A program made the translations under genes and the position numbers. DNA of 64,000 nt from NCBI RefSeq assembly GCF_017310035.1, contig NZ_CP022296.1, positions 3,286,001-3,350,000 of the forward strand, in the 5' to 3' direction. This document shows positions 16,753-24,675 of this stretch, in pieces. The notes below the pieces were generated by a model. It had not been told where the DNA came from. It saw nothing but the letters and a program-made list of their open reading frames with translations, and did not search any database. Each line of letters opens with the position of its first letter. The stretch's first letter is position 1. This DNA comes from Nocardioides sp. S5. GTDB taxonomy: Bacteria > Actinomycetota > Actinomycetes > Propionibacteriales > Nocardioidaceae.

Positions 16753-18860
16753 GCCGTACGACGTCCGCGCCCACCGACGAGGTCGGTCAGTCCGACCCGA
16801 CGGTGGTGCGGCCCGACCACACGGCCGTTCCCACCCACCACCGCCCGGACATCCAGGCTCTTCGTGCGCTCGCCGTGACCCTGGTGGTGGCCTACCACTT
16901 CTGGCCGGCGAGCATCCCCGGCGGTTTCGTCGGGGTGGACGTCTTCTTCGTCATCTCGGGCTTCCTCATCACCAGCGCGCTGCTGCGCCGACCGCCGGAG
17001 GGCGTCCGGGACCTGGGCGCCTTCTGGGCGCGGCGCATCCTGCGGCTGATCCCCGCGGCCGCGCTGACGATCGCGGTGACGCTGGTGGTGGTGTGGGCGT
17101 TCCGGCCGACACCGGAGTGGGCGCCTGCCGCACGGCACGGACTCACCTCGATGTTCTACGTCGAGAACTGGCGGCTCATCTCCGACGCCACCGACTACCT
17201 CCGGGCCAACGCCACCGCGTCTCCGTTCCAGCACTTCTGGTCGCTGTCGATCGAGGAGCAGTTCTACGTCCTGTGGCCGCTGCTCGTCGGGCTGGGCGCC
17301 CTGCTGGACCGACGGCTGCGACGCGCCGGGGTCGCGGTCCTCGTGCTGCTCGGCACGGTCACGGCGGCCAGCCTCCTGTGGAGCCTCACCCTGTCCTGGA
17401 GCGAGCCCGCCGAGGCCTACTTCGCCACGCCGGCCCGCATGTGGCAGCTCGGCGCCGGCGGCGTGCTGGCGTGGATGCTGCTCCACCAGCGCCGTCGCCC
17501 CGGCGCGAACGTCCGCGGCGCCTACGCGCTGGCCGGCCTCGCACTGGTCCTCGCGAGCTCCCTGCTCATCACCGGTGAGACGGTCTACCCGGGCTGGGCG
17601 GCGCTGGTGCCGACCCTCGCGGCGGCACTCCTGATCCATGCCGACGACCCCGACGGCCCGCTCTCCCTGCGTCGCCTGACCCACTCACGTCCGGTGCAGC
17701 TGGTGGGTGACTGCTCCTACGCCATCTACCTGTGGCACTGGCCCATCGTCGTCCTGGCCCCCGGCGTGCTCGGCGTGCAGCGCGGCCTGGTCCTGTCCCT
17801 CGCGCTCATCGGCCTCACGCTGGCACTGTCGTGGGCGTCGACGCGCTACGTCGAGAACGCCCTGCGCCCGCGCTCCGGCACGACGTTCGTCGGCCGGCGC
17901 GCGGTGCTGGTGCTCGCCGTGTGCTCCCTGCTCGTCGTGGGCATCGCCTGGTCGATGCTCCGTGCGTCCGAGTCGGCCGTGCGCGCCTCCGAGGACCGGG
18001 TCCGCGACCTCGTCCCCACCTCCCTGGAGCCGACCTGCGTCGGAGCGGGTGCGCTCGACCCCGACCTCGACTGCGAGGAGCCCACCGAGCTGGTCACCAC
18101 GCCGGAGTTCACCCGGGGCGACCTGCCGCTCTCGGTCATCGTCGGCCAGTGCATCAACTGGCCGCCGTTCGGCGAGCTGGTCAGCTGCCCCGTCGGCGAC
18201 ACGACCCAACCCGAGCGCAAGGTGGCGCTGCTGGGCAACTCGCACGCCGGCCACTGGGAGCCGGCCCTGACCGCGATCGCCCAGGAGCACCAGTGGCAGG
18301 TCGACACCTACGTCATCGGGGTGTGCCAGCCCACCACCGACAATGCGGCGGCGCCCTCGGTCGACCCCGCCGAGACCGACACCTGCGACGCGCTGGTCGA
18401 CGAGGCCCTCGACCGCATCGTCGCCGAGCACGACCTGGTCGTGATGTCGACCCTCGACCGCGACTCGACCTCCCCCGACATCTACGAGGCCACCCTGCGC
18501 CGCCTCACCGACGCCGGCGTGCCCGTGCTCGTCATCCGTGACACGCCGGCACCGATGGACCCCGACTACGACACGGTCGCCTGCGTGAGCGAGCACCTCG
18601 AGGACACCACGGCCTGCGACGGCACCCCCGAGGAGTGGGTGGGGCAGGACCCGCTCACCGAGGCCGCGGAGGCCCTCGACTCGGACCTCGTCACCACCGT
18701 CGACCTCGAGGACCACATCTGCCGCGAGGACGTGTGCCCGGCGGTGATCGGCGGAGTGATCGTCTACGCCGACTACAACCACCTCTCGGCGACGTACTCC
18801 GCGACCCTCGCCCCCTACCTCGAGCCGGCCGCGCTCGAGGCGATGGCGACAGGCGACTGA
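16749..18860 (+). CDS. Acyltransferase-3 / SGNH fusion (glycan O-acetylase, OafA-like)
   Basis: 703 aa. Residues ~35-370 are the acyltransferase-3 membrane domain: R-A-L-A-V near the start, YHFWP with the catalytic His, GFVGVDVFFVISGFLI, FWARRILRLIPA, SLSIEEQFYVLWP, and about ten spans. After a further span, residues ~480-690 form an extracytoplasmic SGNH domain with GNSHAGHW near 494 (nucleophile Ser) and DYNHLSA near 674 (His). Such fusions O-acetylate surface sugars. The first domain passes the acetyl group across the membrane and the second transfers it. The start GTG 16749 overlaps the upstream stop. Several cysteines in the SGNH part suggest disulfides. Confidence 0.93.
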   Translation: MSRTTSAPTDEVGQSDPTVVRPDHTAVPTHHRPDIQALRALAVTLVVAYHFWPASIPGGFVGVDVFFVISGFLITSALLRRPPEGVRDLGAFWARRILRLIPAAALTIAVTLVVVWAFRPTPEWAPAARHGLTSMFYVENWRLISDATDYLRANATASPFQHFWSLSIEEQFYVLWPLLVGLGALLDRRLRRAGVAVLVLLGTVTAASLLWSLTLSWSEPAEAYFATPARMWQLGAGGVLAWMLLHQRRRPGANVRGAYALAGLALVLASSLLITGETVYPGWAALVPTLAAALLIHADDPDGPLSLRRLTHSRPVQLVGDCSYAIYLWHWPIVVLAPGVLGVQRGLVLSLALIGLTLALSWASTRYVENALRPRSGTTFVGRRAVLVLAVCSLLVVGIAWSMLRASESAVRASEDRVRDLVPTSLEPTCVGAGALDPDLDCEEPTELVTTPEFTRGDLPLSVIVGQCINWPPFGELVSCPVGDTTQPERKVALLGNSHAGHWEPALTAIAQEHQWQVDTYVIGVCQPTTDNAAAPSVDPAETDTCDALVDEALDRIVAEHDLVVMSTLDRDSTSPDIYEATLRRLTDAGVPVLVIRDTPAPMDPDYDTVACVSEHLEDTTACDGTPEEWVGQDPLTEAAEALDSDLVTTVDLEDHICREDVCPAVIGGVIVYADYNHLSATYSATLAPYLEPAALEAMATGD

Positions 18861-18874
18861 CCGGCTCGAGGGAC

Positions 18875-18880
18875 TAGGGT
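18875..18880 (+). promoter_or_regulatory. Possible -10 (TAGGGT) before the repeat glycosyltransferase
   Basis: TAGGGT lies 33 nt before the TTG start at 18914, in the 53-bp gap after the O-acetylase. TAGGGT-like -10 hexamers are frequent in this genome (also before the thiolase). It would allow separate expression of the two genes 18914-21878. Confidence 0.35.
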
Positions 18881-18913
18881 GGCGCCGCACGTGAAGCCAC
18901 GAAGGGGTAGGAC

Positions 18914-20698
18914 TTGAGCGAGAAGAAGACCGACGCAGACCTGCTGCGGGAGTCGGAGCTCTTCGACACCGACTTCTACCTGAAGAAGAACCCGGACGTG
19001 CGCACGTCCGGTGTCGACCCGGTGCTCCACTACCTCCGGCAGGGCGCGCGTGACGGCCGCAACCCGTCGAAGGAGTTCTCGACGAACGCCTACCTGCGCC
19101 GCAACGGCGACGTGGCGGCGTCCGGGATGAACCCGCTCGTCCACTACCTCCGCACCGGCAGGGCCGAGGGACGGGTGCTCAACCCCGCCGAGGACGACGC
19201 CCGGCTGGTGCGCGAGTCCGGCTTCTTCGACGAGGACTACTACCGCCACTTCCGCCCGGACCTGCCGACCGACCGCGACGTGGTCAAGCACTTCATCCGC
19301 TTCGGCGCGCGTGAGGGCCTCGATCCCAGCGAGAAGTTCTCCACCTCCGGATACCTGCGCCAGAACCCCGACGTCGCCAAGACGCACTGGAACCCGCTCG
19401 TCCACTACCTGCGCCACGGTCGCGCCGAGGGCCGCATCGCCCCGCGCGGTGCCCTGCGCGAGCCGTACGTCGACGCGCTCTACGCCGAGCGCTGGCAGTC
19501 CATCGCCCCGATGCCGGTGACCCGGCTCCCGGGCGGCGAGCACCGCATCAGCATCGTCACCGACAGCGTCGCGCCGCACAGCCTCTTCGGCGGCGTCGGC
19601 ACCGCGATCATCCTGGGCGTCCAGGTCGCCAACCGCCTCGGCAACGGGACCCTGCGGCTGGTGACGCGCACCGACGAGCCCGACGGCCAGGTCATCGCGC
19701 TCCTCGAGGAGGCCACCGGCATCAGCCTCGACGGCATCCTCGAGCTCGAGCAGGTGTCGGTCGACGGCAGCCAGCGGCTCCAGTTCACCGACCGCGACAT
19801 CGTCATGACCACGTCGTGGTGGACGACCCGCGCAGTGCTGGACAGCGACATCCCCCGCGACCAGGTGCTCTACCTGCTCCAGGAGGACGAGCGGATGTTC
19901 TACGCCTACGGCGACGAGCGCCTGCTCTGCCAGGAGACCCTCGCCGAGCCGGACCTCGCGGTCGTGGTCAACACCTCGCGTCTGCTCGAGCACCTCTCGG
20001 GACCCGGCGGGCTGCCGCACCTGCGCGAAAGCGCCATCGCGCTCGAGCCGGCCTTCCCCACGCGCGACGCCTCGGTCGTGCCCGCAGGCTCCGGCGGCGC
20101 GAAGCGCAACCTGTTCTTCTACTCCCGCCCGCTCAACGCCCGCAACCTGTTCTGGCGTGGCGCCCAGGTCATCGCACGCGCCGTCGAGGCACGGATCCTC
20201 GACCCCGACGAGTGGGAGTTCCACTTCGTCGGTCGCGGCACCCCCGATCTCACCCTGCCGCGCGACGTCCACGTCACCATCACCGAGGGCATGGGCTGGA
20301 CCGACTACCAGGACTTCGTCGCCTCGATGGACGCCGCCCTGGTCCTGATGGACACCCCGCACCCGTCGTACCCGCCCTACGACCTCGCGTCGGTGGGTGC
20401 CGCGGTGCTCACCAACTCCCACGGCATCAAGACCGATCTGTCCGACATCTCCGACAACATCATCGTGGCGCCCTCGACCGTCGACGGTCTCCTCGATGGT
20501 CTGCGCCGGATGGTCGAGCTGGCACGTGACCCCGACCAGCGGGCCGCGAACGTCGCCGCCGACCACATCAACCGCGACTGGGAGGCGACCCTGGTGCCGG
20601 TCGTCGACTGGGTGATGGACCGCTTCCGTGCCACGACCGGCGCGGGCGCACCCGGTGAGGGGACCAGCGAGGAGAGCATCGTCCCGGATGTTCACTGA
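18914..20698 (+). CDS. WsaF-like glycosyltransferase with four N-terminal 'NPDV/HYL' repeats
   Basis: 594 aa. It starts at TTG 18914, with AGGGGTAGG upstream. Residues ~15-178 hold four copies of a roughly 40-residue motif: (F-D/F-S-T)-x-x-Y-L-x-x-N-P-D-V, then P-L-x-H-Y-L-x-x-G-x-x-E-G-R. The third copy is the most diverged (RPDLPTD, KHFIRFG). The rest resembles WsaF-type rhamnosyltransferases: FGGVGTAI, YLLQEDE, NLFFYSRPLNARNLF, and PPYDLASVGAAVLTN for the donor site (family knowledge; donor not proven). The repeats occur before other glycosyltransferases in rhizobia and Actinobacteria, with unknown role. Its 3' end overlaps the next gene by 11 nt. Confidence 0.82.
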   Translation: MSEKKTDADLLRESELFDTDFYLKKNPDVRTSGVDPVLHYLRQGARDGRNPSKEFSTNAYLRRNGDVAASGMNPLVHYLRTGRAEGRVLNPAEDDARLVRESGFFDEDYYRHFRPDLPTDRDVVKHFIRFGAREGLDPSEKFSTSGYLRQNPDVAKTHWNPLVHYLRHGRAEGRIAPRGALREPYVDALYAERWQSIAPMPVTRLPGGEHRISIVTDSVAPHSLFGGVGTAIILGVQVANRLGNGTLRLVTRTDEPDGQVIALLEEATGISLDGILELEQVSVDGSQRLQFTDRDIVMTTSWWTTRAVLDSDIPRDQVLYLLQEDERMFYAYGDERLLCQETLAEPDLAVVVNTSRLLEHLSGPGGLPHLRESAIALEPAFPTRDASVVPAGSGGAKRNLFFYSRPLNARNLFWRGAQVIARAVEARILDPDEWEFHFVGRGTPDLTLPRDVHVTITEGMGWTDYQDFVASMDAALVLMDTPHPSYPPYDLASVGAAVLTNSHGIKTDLSDISDNIIVAPSTVDGLLDGLRRMVELARDPDQRAANVAADHINRDWEATLVPVVDWVMDRFRATTGAGAPGEGTSEESIVPDVH

Positions 20699-21878
20699 CC
20701 TGCCCGAGCCTCCCGGCGAGGTCCGCGACCTGTGGGACAGCTCCATGGCCACGCGCGTCGGCACCATGCTCGACGGCGAGCACCGCGTCGCGTTCGTCTA
20801 CCGGACCCCCGACACCAGCACGTTCCGCTACCGCGTCGCGAACACCGTCGACGCGCTCAACCACACCCCCGACAGACGGCTCCGCGCAGGGTGGTTCTGC
20901 GACGACGAGCTGCGCGCCCTCACGCGGATCGTGCCGGAGCTCGACGCGATCGTCGTCGCGCGCTACCCCTACGGTGCCGCGCTGCGCGAGCTCGTCCAGA
21001 AGGCCGAGGCGCACGACGTACCACTGGTCTTCGACTGCGACGACCTGGTCTTCGACGTCGGGTTCGCCGAGCTGGTGATGAGCTCGCTCGGCAAGGACCA
21101 GGACGTCAACGCCGAGTGGGACGTGTGGTTCGCCTACATGGGACGCCTCAACGCGTCCCTGTCGGCCTGCCGCGGAGCGATGACGACGAACGCCCTCCTG
21201 GCGCGTCGGCTCGCGCCCTACGTCGAGCACGCGCCGTCCATCGTGCCCAACGTGCTCAACCGGGCCCAGCAGGCCTACTCCCGCGAGCTGCTCGACGCCA
21301 AGGTCGGTGGAGCGTTCCGGCGCACCGGGCCGGTCACGATCGGCTACTTCAGCGGTACGCCGTCGCACGTGCGTGACTTCGCCATCGCCGGCCCCGCGCT
21401 GGCGCGGCTGCTCGACGAGGACGACGACGTCTCGGTGCGCATCGTGGGCTACCTCGACGACCTGGGCGCACTCGAGCCGCACCGGGAACGCGTGGAGTTC
21501 CAGAAGTTCATGCACTACGTCGAGCTGCAGCGCTCGATCGCCGAGGTCGAGGTCAACATCGCCCCGCTCTCCCACACCCCCTTCAACATCTGCAAGTCCG
21601 ACCTCAAGTTCTTCGAGGCTGCTGCGGTGGGCACGTGGACGGTCGCCTCGCACACGCCCTCGCTCGACGAGGCCGTGGAGGACGGCGTCACAGGTCGCCT
21701 GGCCAAGGCCCACGAGTGGGACGGTGCCCTGCGCGAGGCCGTCCACCTGGCCCGGGACCGGCAGGCGTACGCCGACCGCATGACGCCGGCAGCCGAGCAG
21801 GCCCACTCCCGCTGGGCATGGAGCTCCGTGGCGGAACCGCTGGCCCAGGCCCTCGAGCCCTACCTGCGGTCCCGCTGA
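20688..21878 (+). CDS. Glycosyltransferase, GT-B type
   Basis: 396 aa. AFVYRTPDTSTFRYRVANTVDAL is a typical N-terminus of a family found beside WsaF-like enzymes. VFDCDDLVFD, MTTNALLARRL, TIGYFSGTPSHVRDF and the C-terminal SDLKFFEAAAVGTWTVAS form a two-Rossmann GT-B layout. The classic E-x7-E motif is not obvious; KFFEAAAVG may stand in. ATG 20688 overlaps the previous gene by 11 nt; an earlier in-frame start (20628) would add 20 residues. It ends 25 bp from a convergent gene. Confidence 0.78.
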   Translation: MFTDLPEPPGEVRDLWDSSMATRVGTMLDGEHRVAFVYRTPDTSTFRYRVANTVDALNHTPDRRLRAGWFCDDELRALTRIVPELDAIVVARYPYGAALRELVQKAEAHDVPLVFDCDDLVFDVGFAELVMSSLGKDQDVNAEWDVWFAYMGRLNASLSACRGAMTTNALLARRLAPYVEHAPSIVPNVLNRAQQAYSRELLDAKVGGAFRRTGPVTIGYFSGTPSHVRDFAIAGPALARLLDEDDDVSVRIVGYLDDLGALEPHRERVEFQKFMHYVELQRSIAEVEVNIAPLSHTPFNICKSDLKFFEAAAVGTWTVASHTPSLDEAVEDGVTGRLAKAHEWDGALREAVHLARDRQAYADRMTPAAEQAHSRWAWSSVAEPLAQALEPYLRSR

Positions 21879-21885
21879 GGCTCCC

Positions 21886-21904
21886 ACCCCGGGCGGCCCC
21901 GGGT
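21886..21904. terminator. Small GC hairpin between convergent island genes
   Basis: ACCC-C-GGG, loop CGG, CCC-C-GGGT: seven pairs with one C-C mismatch, in the 25-bp gap between two convergent stops. It reaches the first base of the minus-strand stop. A weak bidirectional terminator at best. Confidence 0.35.
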
Positions 21905-23532
21905 CAGGAGTCGCCGAGCAGCTCGGGGGTCACCTCTCGCACCCGGCGAAGGTTGGGCATCGCGAGCTCGCTGCGCAGGTAGGCGTCCTCTGTCGGGGTC
22001 CCCCACCTGCTCACCACCGCGAGCCGCTCCCACTCAGCCACCTGCGGCACACGGGTCTGCGACTCGTAGTGGAAGAGCTCGCTGTTGGCGATGAACAGGA
22101 CACGGAGGCCGGCGCGTCCGACCTTGTAGCAGAGGTCGACGTCGTTGAAGTTGGCCGGGAGCGTCTCGGTGAACCCGCCGATCTCGACGTAGGCCTCGCG
22201 GGTCATCGCCGCGCAGGCCGCCGTCACGCCCGTCACCTCGCGGCTGACGAACAGCTCCCCGAACGGGCCGGCCTCGTCACGCGTGCGGAACCGGAAGGGG
22301 TGGTGGTAGCCGGCGTTGAAGTAGGCGTGGCCGGCGTGCTGCACGGTCTGGTCGGCGTAGTAGAGCTTGGCACCGGTGAGGCCGACGCCCGGCTCGTCGA
22401 GCGGGGCCACGAGCTGCTCGAGCCAACCGTCGGAGATGGCCTCGACGTCGTCGTTGAGGAAGACGATGCGCTCCCCCGAGGCGTGGCTGACCCCGAGGTT
22501 CATCTTGGTGCTGAAGTTGAACGGGGCGTCGAAGGGCACGAGCACCAGCCGCTCGCCGGCGACCTCGCGCAGCTGGTCCAGGACGTAGGCCGGCGTCGGT
22601 GCGTCGTGCACCACGACCACCTCCACGTCCTCGTGGTCGGTGCGGGCGAGCGCCGAACGCACCGCCTCCACGACGAGGACGCGGGACTCGCCGAGGATGA
22701 CGGCGGACTGGCCCATGGTGGGGATGACCAGCGAGACCCGGACCGCCGGGTCGAGCGCACGCCTGATCTCGTAGCGGCCCGGCTCCGCGCCGGCGACGGC
22801 GGTGGCCGCGACCCCCAGCCGGTCGAGGTGGTCCTGCACGGCTCTCAGCCCGGCGTCGTTGGCGTAGGGCTTGGCCTCGATGTCGACGGCGGTGGATCCC
22901 TCGACCGCCCGCCAGTGGTAGAGCACCTCGGGGACGTGGACGACCCGGCGCGCCTGCTCGGTGACCCTGAGCACGAGGTCGTGGTCCTGCGAGCCCTCGA
23001 ACCCCTCCCGGAACCCGCCGACCTCCCGCACCAGCTCGGTGCGGAGCACCGAGAGGTGGGAGGTGTACATCTGGCCGCGCAGGCGCTCGGGCGACCAGTC
23101 CGGCTTGTGGAAGGTGGCGTAGAACCTGCCGTCTGCCCCGACCTTGTCCTCGTCGGTGTAGACGTAGTCGACGTCGTCGTGGCGCTCGATCTCGGCGGCG
23201 ACCCGCGACAGGGCGGTGGCGGCGAGGAGGTCGTCGTGGTCGAGGAGCGCGACGAACTCTCCCCTCGCCGCGTCGAGCCCGTCGTTGGACGCGACGACGA
23301 TGTGGCCGTTGGTGTCGCGCTCGATCAGGCGGATCCGAGCGTCCTCGGCTGCGTAGCGCGCGATGACGGTGGGCACGGCCTCGTTGGGCGAGAGGTCGTC
23401 GACCAGGATCATCTCCCAGTCCTCGAAGTCCTGGGCCAGCACCGACTCGATGCACTCCTTGAGCACGTTGAGCGGCGGGTCGTAGACCGGCGTGACGATG
23501 CTGAACAGCGGCGCCGGACGGCGAGGGCTCAC
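21904..23532 (-). CDS. Two-domain GT2 glycosyltransferase
   Basis: 542 aa with two GT-A domains in tandem. The first (residues ~9-240) has FSIVTPVYDPP, VDDLSPNE and LLDHDDLL near 92, then KPDWSPERL and the ED-like SQDHDLVLR. The second (~265-520) has VSLVIPTMG, LNDDVEAI near 357 and FNDVDLCYKVG. Rhamnan and O-antigen polymerising transferases often pair two GT2 domains this way, each making one linkage of a disaccharide repeat (family knowledge). It overlaps the upstream methyltransferase/coiled-coil gene by 4 nt (GTGA), so the pair is translated together. Confidence 0.88.
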   Translation of the reverse strand: MSPRRPAPLFSIVTPVYDPPLNVLKECIESVLAQDFEDWEMILVDDLSPNEAVPTVIARYAAEDARIRLIERDTNGHIVVASNDGLDAARGEFVALLDHDDLLAATALSRVAAEIERHDDVDYVYTDEDKVGADGRFYATFHKPDWSPERLRGQMYTSHLSVLRTELVREVGGFREGFEGSQDHDLVLRVTEQARRVVHVPEVLYHWRAVEGSTAVDIEAKPYANDAGLRAVQDHLDRLGVAATAVAGAEPGRYEIRRALDPAVRVSLVIPTMGQSAVILGESRVLVVEAVRSALARTDHEDVEVVVVHDAPTPAYVLDQLREVAGERLVLVPFDAPFNFSTKMNLGVSHASGERIVFLNDDVEAISDGWLEQLVAPLDEPGVGLTGAKLYYADQTVQHAGHAYFNAGYHHPFRFRTRDEAGPFGELFVSREVTGVTAACAAMTREAYVEIGGFTETLPANFNDVDLCYKVGRAGLRVLFIANSELFHYESQTRVPQVAEWERLAVVSRWGTPTEDAYLRSELAMPNLRRVREVTPELLGDS

Positions 23533-24578
23533 CGCAGCGCCCTGCGGGCACGACGCACGACGCGCCGCGGGATCGACGCCCGCGCAGGAGGGGCGGCTTC
23601 GAGCTCGACTACCCGCTTGCGGGTGCGCTCGAGGCGCTGGCGGGTCTCCTGCAGCCTCCCCGTGAGCTCGTCGCGGCGCTTGGACAGGCCCTTGACCCGG
23701 CGCTGTGCCTTCTTGAGCTCCAGCGTGACGAGGCTGAGGTCGCGCTGCAGGCGCCCGTTCTGTGCCTCCAGCCCGATGACGTGGTCACGGTTGACCAGCA
23801 CGCTGTGGCGCGCGTGGGCGACCTCGGCCCTCAGCCGGTCGGCCTCGGAGCTGTCGACAGGACGCTCGTCGAGCTGACCGCGCAGGACGTTGAGCTCACG
23901 GTCGGCCTCGAGGAGCGCGCGCCTCTTCTCGAGCAGCTCGGTCCGCACGCGGGCGTACTGCTGCTCGTAGCGCTTGGTGAGGTCGTGGAGGGTCGGCTCA
24001 CCGCGCTCGAACACCACGGCCCAGGGGGCGATCATGCTGACGTCGACGTCCACCCGACGGAAGAAGCCACGCTCGGCGAACCAGGCCGCCCACTGCTCGC
24101 CGGGGTTGGTGTTGACGTGGGTGGGCTCGTCGTGGTCCTCGGGGCTCGAGGAGAACAGCACCCGGTCGGTGACCGCGGTGAGGTGGTCGATCGCCAGCTG
24201 CGCGTCGCCCTCCGACATGTGCTCGAGCACCTCGATGCACGTGACCAGGTCGTAGCGCCCCGCGATGGGCTCGGTGGCGGAGGCGACGCTCAAGCGGTCG
24301 CGCACGTCCTCGTGGGCACTGGCGACGGCATGTGCGGAGATGTCCAGTCCGTGCGCCTCGACACCCTGCACCGTGAACGACTGGACGAGCAGCCCGCGGG
24401 CGCACCCCACGTCGAGGACCGAGCCGGGGTTGAACGCCCCGATGAGCCGGTCGGCGACCGACATGAAGAAGCTGCGCCAGTGCTCGTTGTCCCAGGAGTA
24501 GTCCCCGTGACCACCCAGGTGGGCCTCGTTGTAGTAGGCCTGGCCGTAGTCGACCGACGTCGTTCCCTCGTGGGTCAT
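23529..24578 (-). CDS. Methyltransferase with long C-terminal coiled coil (possible glycan chain terminator)
   Basis: 349 aa. Residues ~30-190 are a SAM methyltransferase (VLDVGCARGLLVQSF near 53, YDLVTCIEVLEHM). Residues ~195-335 are a highly charged helix with heptad spacing (LTKRYEQQYARV..., LVTLELKKAQRRVKGLSKR...), predicted coiled coil, ending in a strongly basic tail (RRVVRRARRALR). Methyltransferase plus coiled coil is the layout of WbdD-type enzymes, which cap O-antigen chains and set their length by coiled-coil size; WbdD also has a kinase domain, which is absent here. ATG 24578 has AAGGAG 4 nt upstream. It is the first gene of a two-gene unit with the dual-domain GT2. Confidence 0.85.
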   Translation of the reverse strand: MTHEGTTSVDYGQAYYNEAHLGGHGDYSWDNEHWRSFFMSVADRLIGAFNPGSVLDVGCARGLLVQSFTVQGVEAHGLDISAHAVASAHEDVRDRLSVASATEPIAGRYDLVTCIEVLEHMSEGDAQLAIDHLTAVTDRVLFSSSPEDHDEPTHVNTNPGEQWAAWFAERGFFRRVDVDVSMIAPWAVVFERGEPTLHDLTKRYEQQYARVRTELLEKRRALLEADRELNVLRGQLDERPVDSSEADRLRAEVAHARHSVLVNRDHVIGLEAQNGRLQRDLSLVTLELKKAQRRVKGLSKRRDELTGRLQETRQRLERTRKRVVELEAAPPARASIPRRVVRRARRALR

Positions 24579-24607
24579 CAGACTCCTTCGTCGCGTTCCC
24601 GGCACGC

Positions 24608-24613
24608 AGGTTA
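24608..24613 (-). promoter_or_regulatory. Possible -10 (TAACCT) of the methyltransferase/GT2 unit
   Basis: On the minus strand TAACCT sits within a GGTTAACC palindrome, 29 nt before the ATG at 24578, in the 97-bp gap after the radical SAM gene. The -35 region is not convincing. Confidence 0.3.
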
Positions 24614-24675
24614 ACCCACATCCGGACCGCGGCAGTCCAGCGCGTCGCCCCCCACCAAAGGGTGCGACCCGGCGG

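Noticed and set aside
10090-24578. Biosynthetic (NRPS/PKS) or defence island explanation for the 14.5-kb cluster
   Set aside because: No carrier proteins, ketosynthases, nucleases, helicases or restriction/methylation specificity genes are present; every gene fits glycan assembly, modification or export.
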